From UBA10438 sp044238605 (GTDB lineage Bacteria; Bacteroidota; Ignavibacteria; Kapaibacteriales; Kapaibacteriaceae): DNA of 64,000 nt. Shown here piece by piece: positions 1 to 8,899 of the stretch. Position 1 is the first letter of the stretch. Each line of letters begins with the position of its first letter. The notes below the pieces were generated by a model. That model made no database searches, was not told the DNA's origin, and was given only the letters and a program-made list of their open reading frames with translations. The position numbers were made by a program, and so were the translations under genes. The stretch is taken from contig JBIICY010000004.1 of the NCBI GenBank assembly GCA_044238605.1, forward strand, positions 186,001 through 250,000, in the 5' to 3' direction.

Positions 1-2
1 AG

Positions 3-3000
3 CTCTGCTGCTACACAGAGATGCTGCGTACGCTCATTGGTGATGATCGTGTATCCGACCACTACGGTGTGATACTCGGCACTGGGGAGCGTGTGCAGTT
101 TCGTGTTGCAGACCACTTTGATTATTACCTGACGCTAAAGGAGAGTTTCCTTGCGATGCATAGCAAGGACTTTACAGGCATTTCGATGTCCGAGCGTCCA
201 GAACCCTTGCCACGTGCCGAACATCGCAGGTGGACGTCCTATGCAGAGAAGTACTTTATAGATGCAGACCACTTGGTGCAGGTGGCGGGAATGTCGGCAG
301 GCAACATCAAGAAACTTCATGCGGCCGGTGTGACGTCAGTTGAGCAGCTCGCAAAGATTGCTGTTCCAGATGTGCCCGCAATTGCAACCGACACGCTTCA
401 CAAGCTCATACGTCAGGCGCAGCTGCAGGTTGATACGCGCAATGCTCGTATGGCTAACCCCGATGCGCCGCCTGTCTTTGATATAATCCCCCCGAATCCC
501 GCGCGGAACATCGTCTCGGGACTTACACGTCTGCCGGAGTACGATCCGGCTGACGTGTATTTCGATCTCGAGGGCTATCCTCTTGTGGTAGGGGGCTTAG
601 AGTACCTATGGGGAGCGTGCTATCATGATGGCAACACCATTGCATTTCGCGACTGGTGGGCGCATACCTCAGCTCAGGAAAAAGAGGCGTTTGAGTCCTT
701 TATCGACTGGGTGTATAGCAGATGGAAAGAATCGCCGTGCATGCACATCTATCACTATGCTGCATACGAGCTCAACGTTGTCCGTAGGCTCTCTACGCGC
801 TATTCAACGCGTCAGGACGAAGTTGATGAATTGCTGCGTAGTCAGGTCTTTGTGGATCTGTATAAAGTCGTATCGCAATCGATTATCCTTGGTGAGAAAA
901 GTTATTCAGTTAAAAAAGTAGAACTCCTTTATAGGGGGGGGCGGAATACAGATGTTGCCACTGCAGGTGATTCCATTGTCCAGTATGCGCGTTACATCGA
1001 GAAACACGGCAGTAGCCGTCCGAACTGGACGGAATGCGAAGTGCTGCAGGGGATCCGAGCATATAATGAAGACGACTGTAAGTCTACCCACGAGCTCACT
1101 GTTTGGCTTCGAAAGCTTGCACAACGACAAGGCATACCATTGAAGCCGAATCAAGAGTGTATCGATGGACAGGAGCTTGGCGAGCGCGCATTGGCAAATA
1201 GGGAGATCATAGCTGAACGTCAGAATCTTGAAGCAGAGCTTAGGTCGCTTGGCACACCCATAGGAACTACGCTGGCCGATGTTCTCGACTTTCATCGTCG
1301 CGAAGAAAAGCCTATATGGTGGGCATTTTTTGACAGGCAAAAGGCAGACGAGCAGGAGCTCTGGCTTGACCGGTCCTGCATTGCAGGCGCACAACTTCAA
1401 GGCGAACCCGTTCCGGTAAAACAATCGCTTGTGCAACGCTATGTGTTTGATCCAGTGCAGGAGTGCAAGCTTGCAGCGGACGGCAAAACCAGAGTAATGT
1501 TTGCACATGATCCCGGCGTGAAGCTAGAGATTGCCGCTATAGATATCCTGAATGGCATAGTTGACCTCAAAGTTGGAACAAAATCACTGGCGAATTTCAC
1601 AGAGAAGGTCTTTCCGAGTTATGGATCGCTCATTCCCGATGAATATGTAAACCCTGCTCCTATACCAACAGCGCTGCAGGAAGTATGTGCGTCACATCTG
1701 CGTGGTGAGCTCCCGGCATGTACTGCGTCGTTACTTACCAGGCATCGGCCACCCGGACTACCCAAACGTAACGGTGAATCAAACGCCGAGGCCGCATCAC
1801 GCATCGCGGCAGCAATGCACGGCGACTGCCTCATTATTCAAGGCCCTCCAGGAACAGGTAAGACATACACGGCAGGAATCGTCATAGCCTCTCTGCTTAA
1901 GAAAGGGGCTAAAATTGGTATCGCATCAAACGGCCATAAGGCGGTAATGAACCTACTAACGGAGGTGGGTAAATCGCATCCACTGAAAGGCTGTAAAGTC
2001 GGTGGCGACGGAAAGGATGAGCTGTTTGCGAAGAATGCTTCTCTAGTGCACGTAAAAAACTCTAGCGATGCCGCAAATGAGTTTACTGAGGGTATTCTTG
2101 CCGGCACTGCATGGCTGTTTTCACGCAAGGAATGGGAGGGTGTTCTTGACTACCTGTTCATCGACGAAGCAGGACAGGTCTCTCTTGCTAATGCACTTGC
2201 AATGTCGAGAAGTGCCGCAAACATCGTACTTATGGGCGATCAGATGCAGCTGGAGCAACCTATTCAAGGATCACATCCCGGGGACGCATCGCTCTCTGTT
2301 CTCCAATACTATCTCAAAGACACTGTGAACAGCAAAGGTGAGCTACCTTCATTCCATGCTGTTGTTGAACCAGAGCAAGGGCTGTTTCTTGAAACAACGC
2401 ATCGCATGCATCCAGACATTTGCAGTGTTGTCTCGGACATCGTGTATGATGGACGACTTCATGCGGTGTCTGACTGCGCTAATCAGAACATTGCAATCGA
2501 CAACTTAGTTGCTTCATGCATAACAGCTGAGCACGGAATTGCATTCTCACACGTGCAACACGATGGCAATACGCAGCAGAGCATTGAGGAAGTAGAGAGA
2601 ATTCAACAGATAACAACGGAGCTGCTCGGCCGAACGTATACAAACAAGGATGGTTTACAGCGTCCTTTGTCAATGGCAGATATCCTGTATATAGCCCCTT
2701 ACAATGCTCAAGTGCGACTTCTGCGAGAAGCGCTGGGACCAGATGCACGAGTCGGAAGCGTAGACAAGTTTCAAGGTCTCGAAGCACCAGTCTGCATCCT
2801 TTCGATGTGCACGAGTCATGGTGAAAACGGTGGGCGAGGGTTAAAGTTTATCCTCGATGTTAACCGACTAAATGTCGCGGTTTCGCGCGCGCAGTGCCTA
2901 GCGGTAATTGTTGGCGATGAACGCATCTGTACCTCATCAGTCTCGAGTATAGCAGAGCTTACACTTGTTAATGCGTTTTGTAAATTAGTTCGGGTAGGCG

Positions 3001-3011
3001 GTAAACACTGA
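3..3011 (+). CDS. RecB-like nuclease / RNase H-like / SF1 helicase fusion (TM0106-type), 5' end missing
   Basis: The reading frame is open to the left edge, so the gene is cut. The first Met at 21 is internal: the codons before it (positions 3-20, LCCYTE) fit the Q-x3-Y-type region that ends a RecB/Cas4-like nuclease domain. Counting from Met21, a DEDD-type RNase H-like exonuclease domain follows at about residues 178-380 (YFDLEG, HIYHYAAYE, NEDDC). A superfamily 1 helicase follows at about 590-985, with Walker A GPPGTGKT near 607, Walker B FIDEAGQ near 713, and late motifs VDKFQGLE and NVAVSRAQ. The TM0106 family has this order of nuclease, RNase H-like and helicase domains. A role in DNA or RNA end processing, perhaps with the SbcCD pair downstream, is inferred. 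A run of eight G (934-941) lies in the coding sequence. Confidence 0.85.
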   Translation, partial: LCCYTEMLRTLIGDDRVSDHYGVILGTGERVQFRVADHFDYYLTLKESFLAMHSKDFTGISMSERPEPLPRAEHRRWTSYAEKYFIDADHLVQVAGMSAGNIKKLHAAGVTSVEQLAKIAVPDVPAIATDTLHKLIRQAQLQVDTRNARMANPDAPPVFDIIPPNPARNIVSGLTRLPEYDPADVYFDLEGYPLVVGGLEYLWGACYHDGNTIAFRDWWAHTSAQEKEAFESFIDWVYSRWKESPCMHIYHYAAYELNVVRRLSTRYSTRQDEVDELLRSQVFVDLYKVVSQSIILGEKSYSVKKVELLYRGGRNTDVATAGDSIVQYARYIEKHGSSRPNWTECEVLQGIRAYNEDDCKSTHELTVWLRKLAQRQGIPLKPNQECIDGQELGERALANREIIAERQNLEAELRSLGTPIGTTLADVLDFHRREEKPIWWAFFDRQKADEQELWLDRSCIAGAQLQGEPVPVKQSLVQRYVFDPVQECKLAADGKTRVMFAHDPGVKLEIAAIDILNGIVDLKVGTKSLANFTEKVFPSYGSLIPDEYVNPAPIPTALQEVCASHLRGELPACTASLLTRHRPPGLPKRNGESNAEAASRIAAAMHGDCLIIQGPPGTGKTYTAGIVIASLLKKGAKIGIASNGHKAVMNLLTEVGKSHPLKGCKVGGDGKDELFAKNASLVHVKNSSDAANEFTEGILAGTAWLFSRKEWEGVLDYLFIDEAGQVSLANALAMSRSAANIVLMGDQMQLEQPIQGSHPGDASLSVLQYYLKDTVNSKGELPSFHAVVEPEQGLFLETTHRMHPDICSVVSDIVYDGRLHAVSDCANQNIAIDNLVASCITAEHGIAFSHVQHDGNTQQSIEEVERIQQITTELLGRTYTNKDGLQRPLSMADILYIAPYNAQVRLLREALGPDARVGSVDKFQGLEAPVCILSMCTSHGENGGRGLKFILDVNRLNVAVSRAQCLAVIVGDERICTSSVSSIAELTLVNAFCKLVRVGGKH
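934..941 (+). repeat. G8 homopolymer inside the nuclease-helicase gene
   Basis: Eight consecutive G residues lie in the coding frame near the end of the RNase H-like domain. Slippage by one base would shift the frame before the helicase domain. Such tracts can make genes phase-variable, but they are also common sequencing trouble spots. Confidence 0.7.
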
Positions 3012-3028
3012 AATCATTAGGAGTTATT

Positions 3029-3889
3029 ATGGCTAAGAAGATAGCTATAGCGGGTAGCACATTTCTATTTACGGGAACGTTGACCGAATTCACTCGGTCA
3101 GAAGCAGAGTCTATCGTCAAAGAGCATGGAGGTTCTGTACTATCTGGAGTAACGGCCAAACTAAACTATTTAGTAGCAGGTTCTGATGCTGGCAGCAAGT
3201 TGAAGAAGGCAACAGACCTTGGCACAGTCAAGATACTTACCGAGAAGGAGTTCCTTGCGATGATAAAGAAGGGTACGACTACGGTGAAGCCGAACAAAAC
3301 AATTGTTCGGAACGAAGTGAAGCTAAAGGCGGATTTGAAATCGTTCGAGCAGCTTATCAAAAAGACGAAAGGCAAACTGGAATACGAAGATTATGATGGT
3401 GTGGTTCTGAAACTTATCGAAAAAGTCAAAGACAGAAGTGAAGATGTACAGTTTAAGCGCAGAGGACCTTTTTTTATCTACATAGAATCTGAAAATGTTC
3501 TGGTGTTCGCTCACGCTGTTGATCATTCTGTATATCAACGTTGCCGATATGACGAAGACTTCTTCAAGGGGCTGTCAAAGCTGACAGATCAAGATTTTAA
3601 GATTGATGTCTGGGATCATGAATCAAGAGAGATACATTTTTGTAAGTACGTTAACGGCAAGCTTACATATGCTTCCGATGATGAAGAAATGTGGTCGATA
3701 GATTTTGATGGATATCCCTACTTCATCAAGGTTGCAAAGTCTCGAGGGTTCAAGAAGGTCAAGAATGAAGACGGTTTTATGGATTATGATGCAGATGACA
3801 AGTACGCGGTAATCTACGATCTTGTGGACCTGTTATTGAACGGAATTGGAGCAGACAACATCGCACCTTCATGGTATACGAAGGGTTGA
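3029..3889 (+). CDS. BRCT-domain protein with unique C-terminal domain
   Basis: Residues 1-80 form a BRCT domain of the NAD-dependent DNA ligase type: FLFTGTLTEF, then EHGGSVLSGVTAKLNYLVAG, then the GSKLKKATDLGTVKILTE helix. BRCT domains bind phosphopeptides, DNA ends or other BRCTs. A short Lys-rich linker leads to an acidic C-terminal domain of about 190 residues that I do not recognise. An AGGAG ribosome site precedes the ATG, 17 bp after the helicase gene, so the two are probably cotranscribed. It is the plus-strand member of a family of four BRCT proteins in this window; the others lie at 8041-11083 on the minus strand. All share the N-terminal domain and differ at the C-terminus. Confidence 0.85.
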   Translation: MAKKIAIAGSTFLFTGTLTEFTRSEAESIVKEHGGSVLSGVTAKLNYLVAGSDAGSKLKKATDLGTVKILTEKEFLAMIKKGTTTVKPNKTIVRNEVKLKADLKSFEQLIKKTKGKLEYEDYDGVVLKLIEKVKDRSEDVQFKRRGPFFIYIESENVLVFAHAVDHSVYQRCRYDEDFFKGLSKLTDQDFKIDVWDHESREIHFCKYVNGKLTYASDDEEMWSIDFDGYPYFIKVAKSRGFKKVKNEDGFMDYDADDKYAVIYDLVDLLLNGIGADNIAPSWYTKG

Positions 3890-3903
3890 TCATTCTGTAA
3901 CTC

Positions 3904-5019
3904 ATGAAAATCTATCACACAGCCGATGTTCACATCGGACTAAAATTCGGTACCTACGACGCAGATGTCAGCAGGCGTCTTGTTGAAGAACGTTTTGGTG
4001 TACTTGAGCGCATGGTGCTGAAGGCAAATGAAGAGCAGTGTACATTCTTTGTGATTGCGGGCGATCTCTTTGAGAACGTGTCTGTTCCGGATAAAGACGT
4101 AAAGCGCACTGTCGAGATATTGTCCTCCTTCACCGGCGAGGCAGTTCTGGTACTTGCCGGCAATCATGACTATTGCCGCGACCGTAATGCTAAGCCATGG
4201 TCAACTGTAGTCAGGTATGCCGAAAACACGAACATCTATCCGTTGTTAACGGCACAGTGCAGGGCCTTTGATGTACGCGGCCGCAGTATCGTGTTCTATG
4301 CATGCCCATGTCCAGATCGTACGAGCTCGAACCATCAGATCGGGTGGGTGCAGGATATCGAAAAAGACCCGAAAGCTGTGCACATTGGTCTGGCGCATGG
4401 CAATGTCGAGGGACTTAGCCTCGACGATAATCATGCTTACTATACAATGACAGAAAAGGAACTTCGAGGTGCTGGCTGCACAACCTGGTTGCTAGGCCAT
4501 GTGCATGTACCGTTCCCAAGAGCCGGCACCACAGGTATGCCGGCATTTTTCATGTCGGGTGCTCCAGCTCCAGATTCCGTGAGGATGAGTCATCCAGGAA
4601 GTGCATGGATCATACATTTCGGTACAAATGGACAAGCTTCATTTGTATTGGACTCTCAAGCCTCCATTGTCTTCAAGCGAATATCAATGATCCTGTCAAA
4701 TGCTGATGATGTGTCCATGCTCCAGCAGAGAGTTCATGCATTGAACTTAGCAGATACGATTCTTGATTTGCAGCTACAAGGGGCATTGGATACTTCAGAT
4801 CTTGAGAGGTTGAGTCTACTGATCGCTTATCTCCAGAGAACTACACTGCATCTTTCGTACACGTCGTCGGTAAAGGAGAGCCTCACTGCAGAAATGATAG
4901 CCTCATCGTATCCGACTGGCACACTTCAGCACCGCGTTCTTTCTGCGCTGCTGTCGGACGTCAACCACCCTGATGATGTGCACATTGCCTTTGATATACT
5001 GCAGGATATCGGCAAATGA
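3904..5019 (+). CDS. sbcD: SbcD/Mre11-like DNA exonuclease subunit
   Basis: A calcineurin-like metallophosphoesterase with the metal-binding motifs of SbcD/Mre11: ADVHIG (D8, H10), GDLFE (D54), GNHD (N87, H88), a later AHGNVEG and LGHVHVP. SbcD works with the ATPase SbcC to cut DNA ends, hairpins and blocked breaks. The C-terminal 110 residues are helical and probably dock on the coiled-coil base of the partner. The stop overlaps the start of the SbcC-like gene by 4 nt (ATGA), indicating translational coupling. At 371 residues it is close to the usual bacterial size. The symbol is by family; the neighbours suggest an accessory YhaO/YhaN-type pair rather than the housekeeping copy. Confidence 0.85.
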   Translation: MKIYHTADVHIGLKFGTYDADVSRRLVEERFGVLERMVLKANEEQCTFFVIAGDLFENVSVPDKDVKRTVEILSSFTGEAVLVLAGNHDYCRDRNAKPWSTVVRYAENTNIYPLLTAQCRAFDVRGRSIVFYACPCPDRTSSNHQIGWVQDIEKDPKAVHIGLAHGNVEGLSLDDNHAYYTMTEKELRGAGCTTWLLGHVHVPFPRAGTTGMPAFFMSGAPAPDSVRMSHPGSAWIIHFGTNGQASFVLDSQASIVFKRISMILSNADDVSMLQQRVHALNLADTILDLQLQGALDTSDLERLSLLIAYLQRTTLHLSYTSSVKESLTAEMIASSYPTGTLQHRVLSALLSDVNHPDDVHIAFDILQDIGK

Positions 5020-7391
5020 TCATCGTTTCAATTCGACTTCATCCGTTCGGTAAATTCAGTGACCGAACATTTCAGTTTGATTCTGGTGTACACGTTGTCA
5101 CGGGACCGAATGAGTTTGGTAAATCGACCATGTCATCGGCGATCCAGCATGTTCTCTACACACCTTCTGGACTTACTCCTGCAAAGTTGAACCGGACAAT
5201 GGGAATGTGGTTACCACATCCGGGTGGGAAGAACTGTGCTGTTACGCTCGTTGTGGAAGAAGAAGGTGTTACGTGGACTATTCAAAAGAAGTGGGGTCAG
5301 GGCGATTACACGTTGCTTTCGGGATCTAACGCCATACAGCTAAGCGGTGAGGAAGCTGAGAAGAAAATCTCAGAGATTGTCGTCTTTAATGAAGCAACAT
5401 GGGATAATGTCTTTCACACGAGTCAGGCAGAGCTTGCCGACACCGTGACCGAACTTAGCCGAAACTCCGGCAACCTTGATGATCTCGTTGCATCAACGTC
5501 GGCATCTGCACTACATGATGTATCGCCTGACCATTTTCTGCAGGCCATTGACAGGCGCATATCGGAACACTATTCAAACTGGGATGCCGATCTCAAGCTC
5601 CCCAGGGACGGGCGTGGTATATCGAAACCATGGAAGCAGAACGTAGGCGTAGTCCTAAAGGCATACTACGACTGGAAGAATACCGAGGCTCTGAAGCAGG
5701 AGGTAGAAGACTACAGTGTTCGTCTTGATTCTCTTCAAATGCAGCGAACAGCTCATCGTACTACGATTGAGAGCCTTGAACAGTTTGTCAGCGAGGGTGT
5801 GCAGCACAGAGCACAGTTCATGTCGAGGACTGGACTTGAGTCTGATCTGCTCCGAATCGAAGATAATCTCTCCCGCCAGAAAGAAGTATTGTTTTCATGG
5901 CCATCGGCAACGAGTAATCTGCAGAACAGTATTAAGGAAACCGAGCGTCTTTCGGAAGCATTGTTGCGACTTCGAGGCGAATATGCCGATGCCGAGCTCT
6001 CTGCAAGGTCGGCGAGCATGCGTCAAGCCTTCGAAGCTCTTCGTGATGCCAGGAAGAAATTGGAGGATGAGCAGCGTGCGTTGGAGACCGTCAGGATCGT
6101 ATCTCAAGATGCAGTCGATAGCGCTGAAGGCTATGAACGAATCATCCGTGAAGCAGACATCAAGATTGCCGCTCACAGACTGTCAGCCGAGATCGCTGCC
6201 AACCGTACAGTTTCTGTTGATGTCTCCATCGGCACGGCAACTGCCGAGAATCTCCAGCTTGATGCAGGTACTTCTTGGCGAAATGACAGTATAGCGGGGA
6301 CCATTTCCATCGCATATGAGGGCATCACGTTCACGGTCTCCAGCGTATCCGACAACGTGCAGTCGTTTCTACGAGAACGTCAACATGCGCTGCAATCGTT
6401 GCAGGAACTTCTGGCCGCGCATACCATTCAGACTACCGATGAACTGCGTATTGCGCATCGTGATTCGGTGGCACGGCTGCAAATTGTCGAAGAAGCGCGT
6501 AGCTTTTATCATCATTGCCTTGCAGGCAGGAGCTACGAAGAGTGGGAGACGCAGAATAGTAGTTTACGTTCAATTCGTTCAGCTCGCAGCTTGTCTGATA
6601 TCAATGATGAGATGCAAAACCTGCACAGACAGACTGCAGATCACGAGCACACCATCGCAGAATGCAAGCGTCAGCTGGAGCAGTATGCTGCGCTCTACAC
6701 GGATCAGCAGTCACTGCTGTCACTTGTCACTGCTAACACATCAAAGCTGGAGTCGCTTAAGCAACAGATTGCTGGCCTTCCGGCGCTTCCCAACGGTTAC
6801 GGCAATGCTGATGAGTACCTGGCAGATATTGATGCAAAATCACAGCTCCTTGCAAGCTCACGTGAAGCACTTGTCAAGATTGACACAGAGATACACATGC
6901 TTCATACTCCGCCTAGTGAGCAGTCGATAACAGAGCTTACGGACAGCGTAGATCTTCAGTTCAGTGCATTTCAGCGGGCGCTTGCACAAGGAGAAGCGCT
7001 CATGCGCATACGCCGTGTTGTGCAGGATGCGGCCAGCACACAGAGTGTCGAAAGCCCCCTCAAGAAACTTCCGCCGGTTGTGGCAGGGTACTTTACACGA
7101 TTAACAAACGGGGCGTATACTGATGTAGTGATGGTTGATAAAGTTCCAACCAAGGCCTCCGGTCCTTACCTGCAGGACTTTGATGTAAGCAGACTCTCTC
7201 AGGGTACCAAAACTTCACTCGCGCTTGCAACTCGTCTTGCAATCGCACAAGCCTACCTCTCGGGCCGAAAAGGTGTCATCATGTTCGATGATCCATGCGT
7301 GGATATGGATGCCGAGCGCAGGGCAGCGGCCATGCAATTACTTCAGGATATCAGCAGGGAACATCAGATAATCTTGTTTACATGTCACTGA
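5016..7391 (+). CDS. SbcC/Rad50-like (YhaN-type) coiled-coil ATPase
   Basis: Walker A is at residues 30-38 (GPNEFGKST). A long helical, Gln/Glu-rich middle follows. The C-terminal half-site has signature LSQGTKTSLALA near 726 and Walker B VIMFDDP near 753, and the protein ends FTCH as Rad50-like ATPases do. At 791 residues it is shorter than typical SbcC (over 1000), and I see no CxxC zinc hook, so it fits the shorter YhaN-like class. It forms the ATP-driven head of an SbcD-type nuclease with the upstream gene, which it overlaps by 4 nt. Role: DNA end processing. Whether it is part of defence is open. Confidence 0.85.
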   Translation: MIIVSIRLHPFGKFSDRTFQFDSGVHVVTGPNEFGKSTMSSAIQHVLYTPSGLTPAKLNRTMGMWLPHPGGKNCAVTLVVEEEGVTWTIQKKWGQGDYTLLSGSNAIQLSGEEAEKKISEIVVFNEATWDNVFHTSQAELADTVTELSRNSGNLDDLVASTSASALHDVSPDHFLQAIDRRISEHYSNWDADLKLPRDGRGISKPWKQNVGVVLKAYYDWKNTEALKQEVEDYSVRLDSLQMQRTAHRTTIESLEQFVSEGVQHRAQFMSRTGLESDLLRIEDNLSRQKEVLFSWPSATSNLQNSIKETERLSEALLRLRGEYADAELSARSASMRQAFEALRDARKKLEDEQRALETVRIVSQDAVDSAEGYERIIREADIKIAAHRLSAEIAANRTVSVDVSIGTATAENLQLDAGTSWRNDSIAGTISIAYEGITFTVSSVSDNVQSFLRERQHALQSLQELLAAHTIQTTDELRIAHRDSVARLQIVEEARSFYHHCLAGRSYEEWETQNSSLRSIRSARSLSDINDEMQNLHRQTADHEHTIAECKRQLEQYAALYTDQQSLLSLVTANTSKLESLKQQIAGLPALPNGYGNADEYLADIDAKSQLLASSREALVKIDTEIHMLHTPPSEQSITELTDSVDLQFSAFQRALAQGEALMRIRRVVQDAASTQSVESPLKKLPPVVAGYFTRLTNGAYTDVVMVDKVPTKASGPYLQDFDVSRLSQGTKTSLALATRLAIAQAYLSGRKGVIMFDDPCVDMDAERRAAAMQLLQDISREHQIILFTCH

Positions 7392-7473
7392 AACTACCAT
7401 GTACAGCAAAGTCCTGTTAGTGGCATAGATCAATTTCAACACAATACCACCATCTCATAGAAAAGGAACAGCC

Positions 7474-8046
7474 ATGACCTTATCTGATGCACTGCAATCA
7501 TACGAATCCGTTATCGAAGACGCTTCGCAGGACGGTGCGCGCGTACTGTTGTCCACCTACGTAATGATGGATGTTATTCTCAAAGAAGCAGGGTTTGATG
7601 ATCTTTTCCTGTTCAAATTCTGTTCGTTCCACATTTCACTGTTTACCGCTGAGGCATATGAGTGGGATAATCGACGTGAAGATGGACGTATACCTAAGGA
7701 CATGCTCGTGCAGTTTCGCGAAACTGCACACCAGCTTGTTGAAGCATACCTCCAGTCAAAAGATGAAGTGACGTTTCGGTCTTTGCTAAAAAGCATCGGG
7801 GCTGGTGGTTGGGCACCAGTCTTGACCCCGGAAGAACGGGGAGACGTCACGCAGTTCCTGCTGATCGTTAAAGAACTCGTAAGTAGACACCACATTGACC
7901 ATGCCGGTGCAGTAAGCTTAGGCATTGACAACCTGATAGAAGATATCGACTGCACCGAGCTCACAGAGGATCTGAGCCGATTCGCCAAAATGGCTGTGGA
8001 TGGTTTAGAAGATATCTACCTAGAGGAACGCGAACAGAATTTATGA
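7474..8046 (+). CDS. Helical protein of unknown function
   Basis: 190 residues, acidic and mostly helical by composition, with no motif I recognise and no signal peptide. An AAAAGGA ribosome site precedes the ATG. It starts 82 bp after the SbcC-like gene and may belong to the same operon. Its last codons overlap the end of the convergent BRCT gene by 6 bp. Good codon structure and a clean start support a real gene. Confidence 0.7.
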   Translation: MTLSDALQSYESVIEDASQDGARVLLSTYVMMDVILKEAGFDDLFLFKFCSFHISLFTAEAYEWDNRREDGRIPKDMLVQFRETAHQLVEAYLQSKDEVTFRSLLKSIGAGGWAPVLTPEERGDVTQFLLIVKELVSRHHIDHAGAVSLGIDNLIEDIDCTELTEDLSRFAKMAVDGLEDIYLEEREQNL

Positions 8047-8712
8047 CGCGAGCTTCAGCAACTGAGCCTCATTAATCACCTTTACACCAAGTTCCTGTGC
8101 CTCCATTAGGCGTGTGACCATGAGAGCACTCATGTCGCTTCGCCTCGTGTTGTGCACCAAATAGTCCAGATTCCTGTCGATGGACTCGGCGACTATGCCG
8201 CCATTATCTTCAACAATATCCTCACCTTCTCTTGTTGAGAGATTCTTCATAGTGAAGATGTCCAGGAAATAGAAGGACTTCCCAGCAATGCCGTTGGTTT
8301 TTGCCGCTGGTGCTGTTTTTTCTTTCTGAGGCGATGCAGCCTTCGCAGCCTTTGCCTTCGGCGCTGCTGCCTTCACAGACTTTGCCTTCGGCGCTGCTAC
8401 CTTCACAGCCTTTGCCTTCGGCGCTGCTACCTTCACAGCCTTTGTCTTCGGCGCAGCGACCACAGCGTTAGCTGGAACCATCTTCATGAACTCCTTCTCT
8501 GTAAGGATCTTCACGGTTCCAAGCTTCTTGGCTTTCTCAAGTTTGCTGCCGGCGTCTTCACCGACGACCAGGATGTTGAGCTTCGCTGTAACGCCTGAAA
8601 GGATCGTACCGCCGTTATCCTTGACGATGCCTTCAGCTTCTGCACGCTTCAGATGTGTGAGTGTTCCCGTGAACATGAAGGTGTTGCCAGCAATGGTCAG
8701 TTTGTTTGCCAT
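8041..8712 (-). CDS. BRCT protein with Lys/Ala/Pro repeat linker and a second, divergent BRCT-like domain
   Basis: Residues 1-80 are a ligase-type BRCT almost identical to those of the next two minus-strand genes (FMFTGTLTHLKRAEAEGIVK). Residues about 90-130 are four decapeptide repeats of the type APKAKAVKVA, encoded by a 30-bp DNA repeat; this is a histone-H1-like basic tail likely to bind nucleic acid or act as a flexible tether. The last 80 residues resemble a degenerate BRCT (FYFLDIFTMKNLSTREGEDIVEDNGG). The ribosome site AGGAG lies 5' of the ATG. The promoter side matches DNA upstream of the 8900-10138 gene, showing recent duplication. Confidence 0.8.
   Translation of the reverse strand: MANKLTIAGNTFMFTGTLTHLKRAEAEGIVKDNGGTILSGVTAKLNILVVGEDAGSKLEKAKKLGTVKILTEKEFMKMVPANAVVAAPKTKAVKVAAPKAKAVKVAAPKAKSVKAAAPKAKAAKAASPQKEKTAPAAKTNGIAGKSFYFLDIFTMKNLSTREGEDIVEDNGGIVAESIDRNLDYLVHNTRRSDMSALMVTRLMEAQELGVKVINEAQLLKLAS
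8341..8460 (-). repeat. Four tandem 30-bp coding repeats
   Basis: Four 30-bp units encode the decapeptide linker of the BRCT gene. Units differ by only a few bases. The same unit recurs at 9721-9880 in the neighbouring gene. Confidence 0.85.
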
Positions 8713-8742
8713 GAGGATTCTCCTGTTACTTCGATTTCTCTA

Positions 8743-8783
8743 ATGTTTATCAAGCTGTTTTTAGAGCCGGGTGTCTTTCTTGA
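8743..8783 (-). pseudogene. Duplicated 3' tail of the 10187-11083 gene (fossil)
   Basis: The segment upstream of the 8041-8712 gene matches the segment upstream of the 8900-10138 gene, and the match runs on into what is, at 10187-10210, the last codons of the third BRCT gene (ending KKDIRL and stop). Here no such gene remains, so this is the broken end of a duplicated unit. Similarity stops near 8783. Confidence 0.7.
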
Positions 8784-8899
8784 TTCGCCCCATCTCTGCC
8801 GGTACTCAAGATGCTGGTTTCCACCGTTCGGTTTCATGTTTTGATTAGCATGGTGGCTGAAGAAACATCTTATCCAGCAGTTGCATGTAGAACAGTGCG

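Noticed and set aside
906..1508. 200-codon minus-strand frame
   Set aside because: Lies fully inside the nuclease-helicase coding sequence and has no recognisable domain or start signal.
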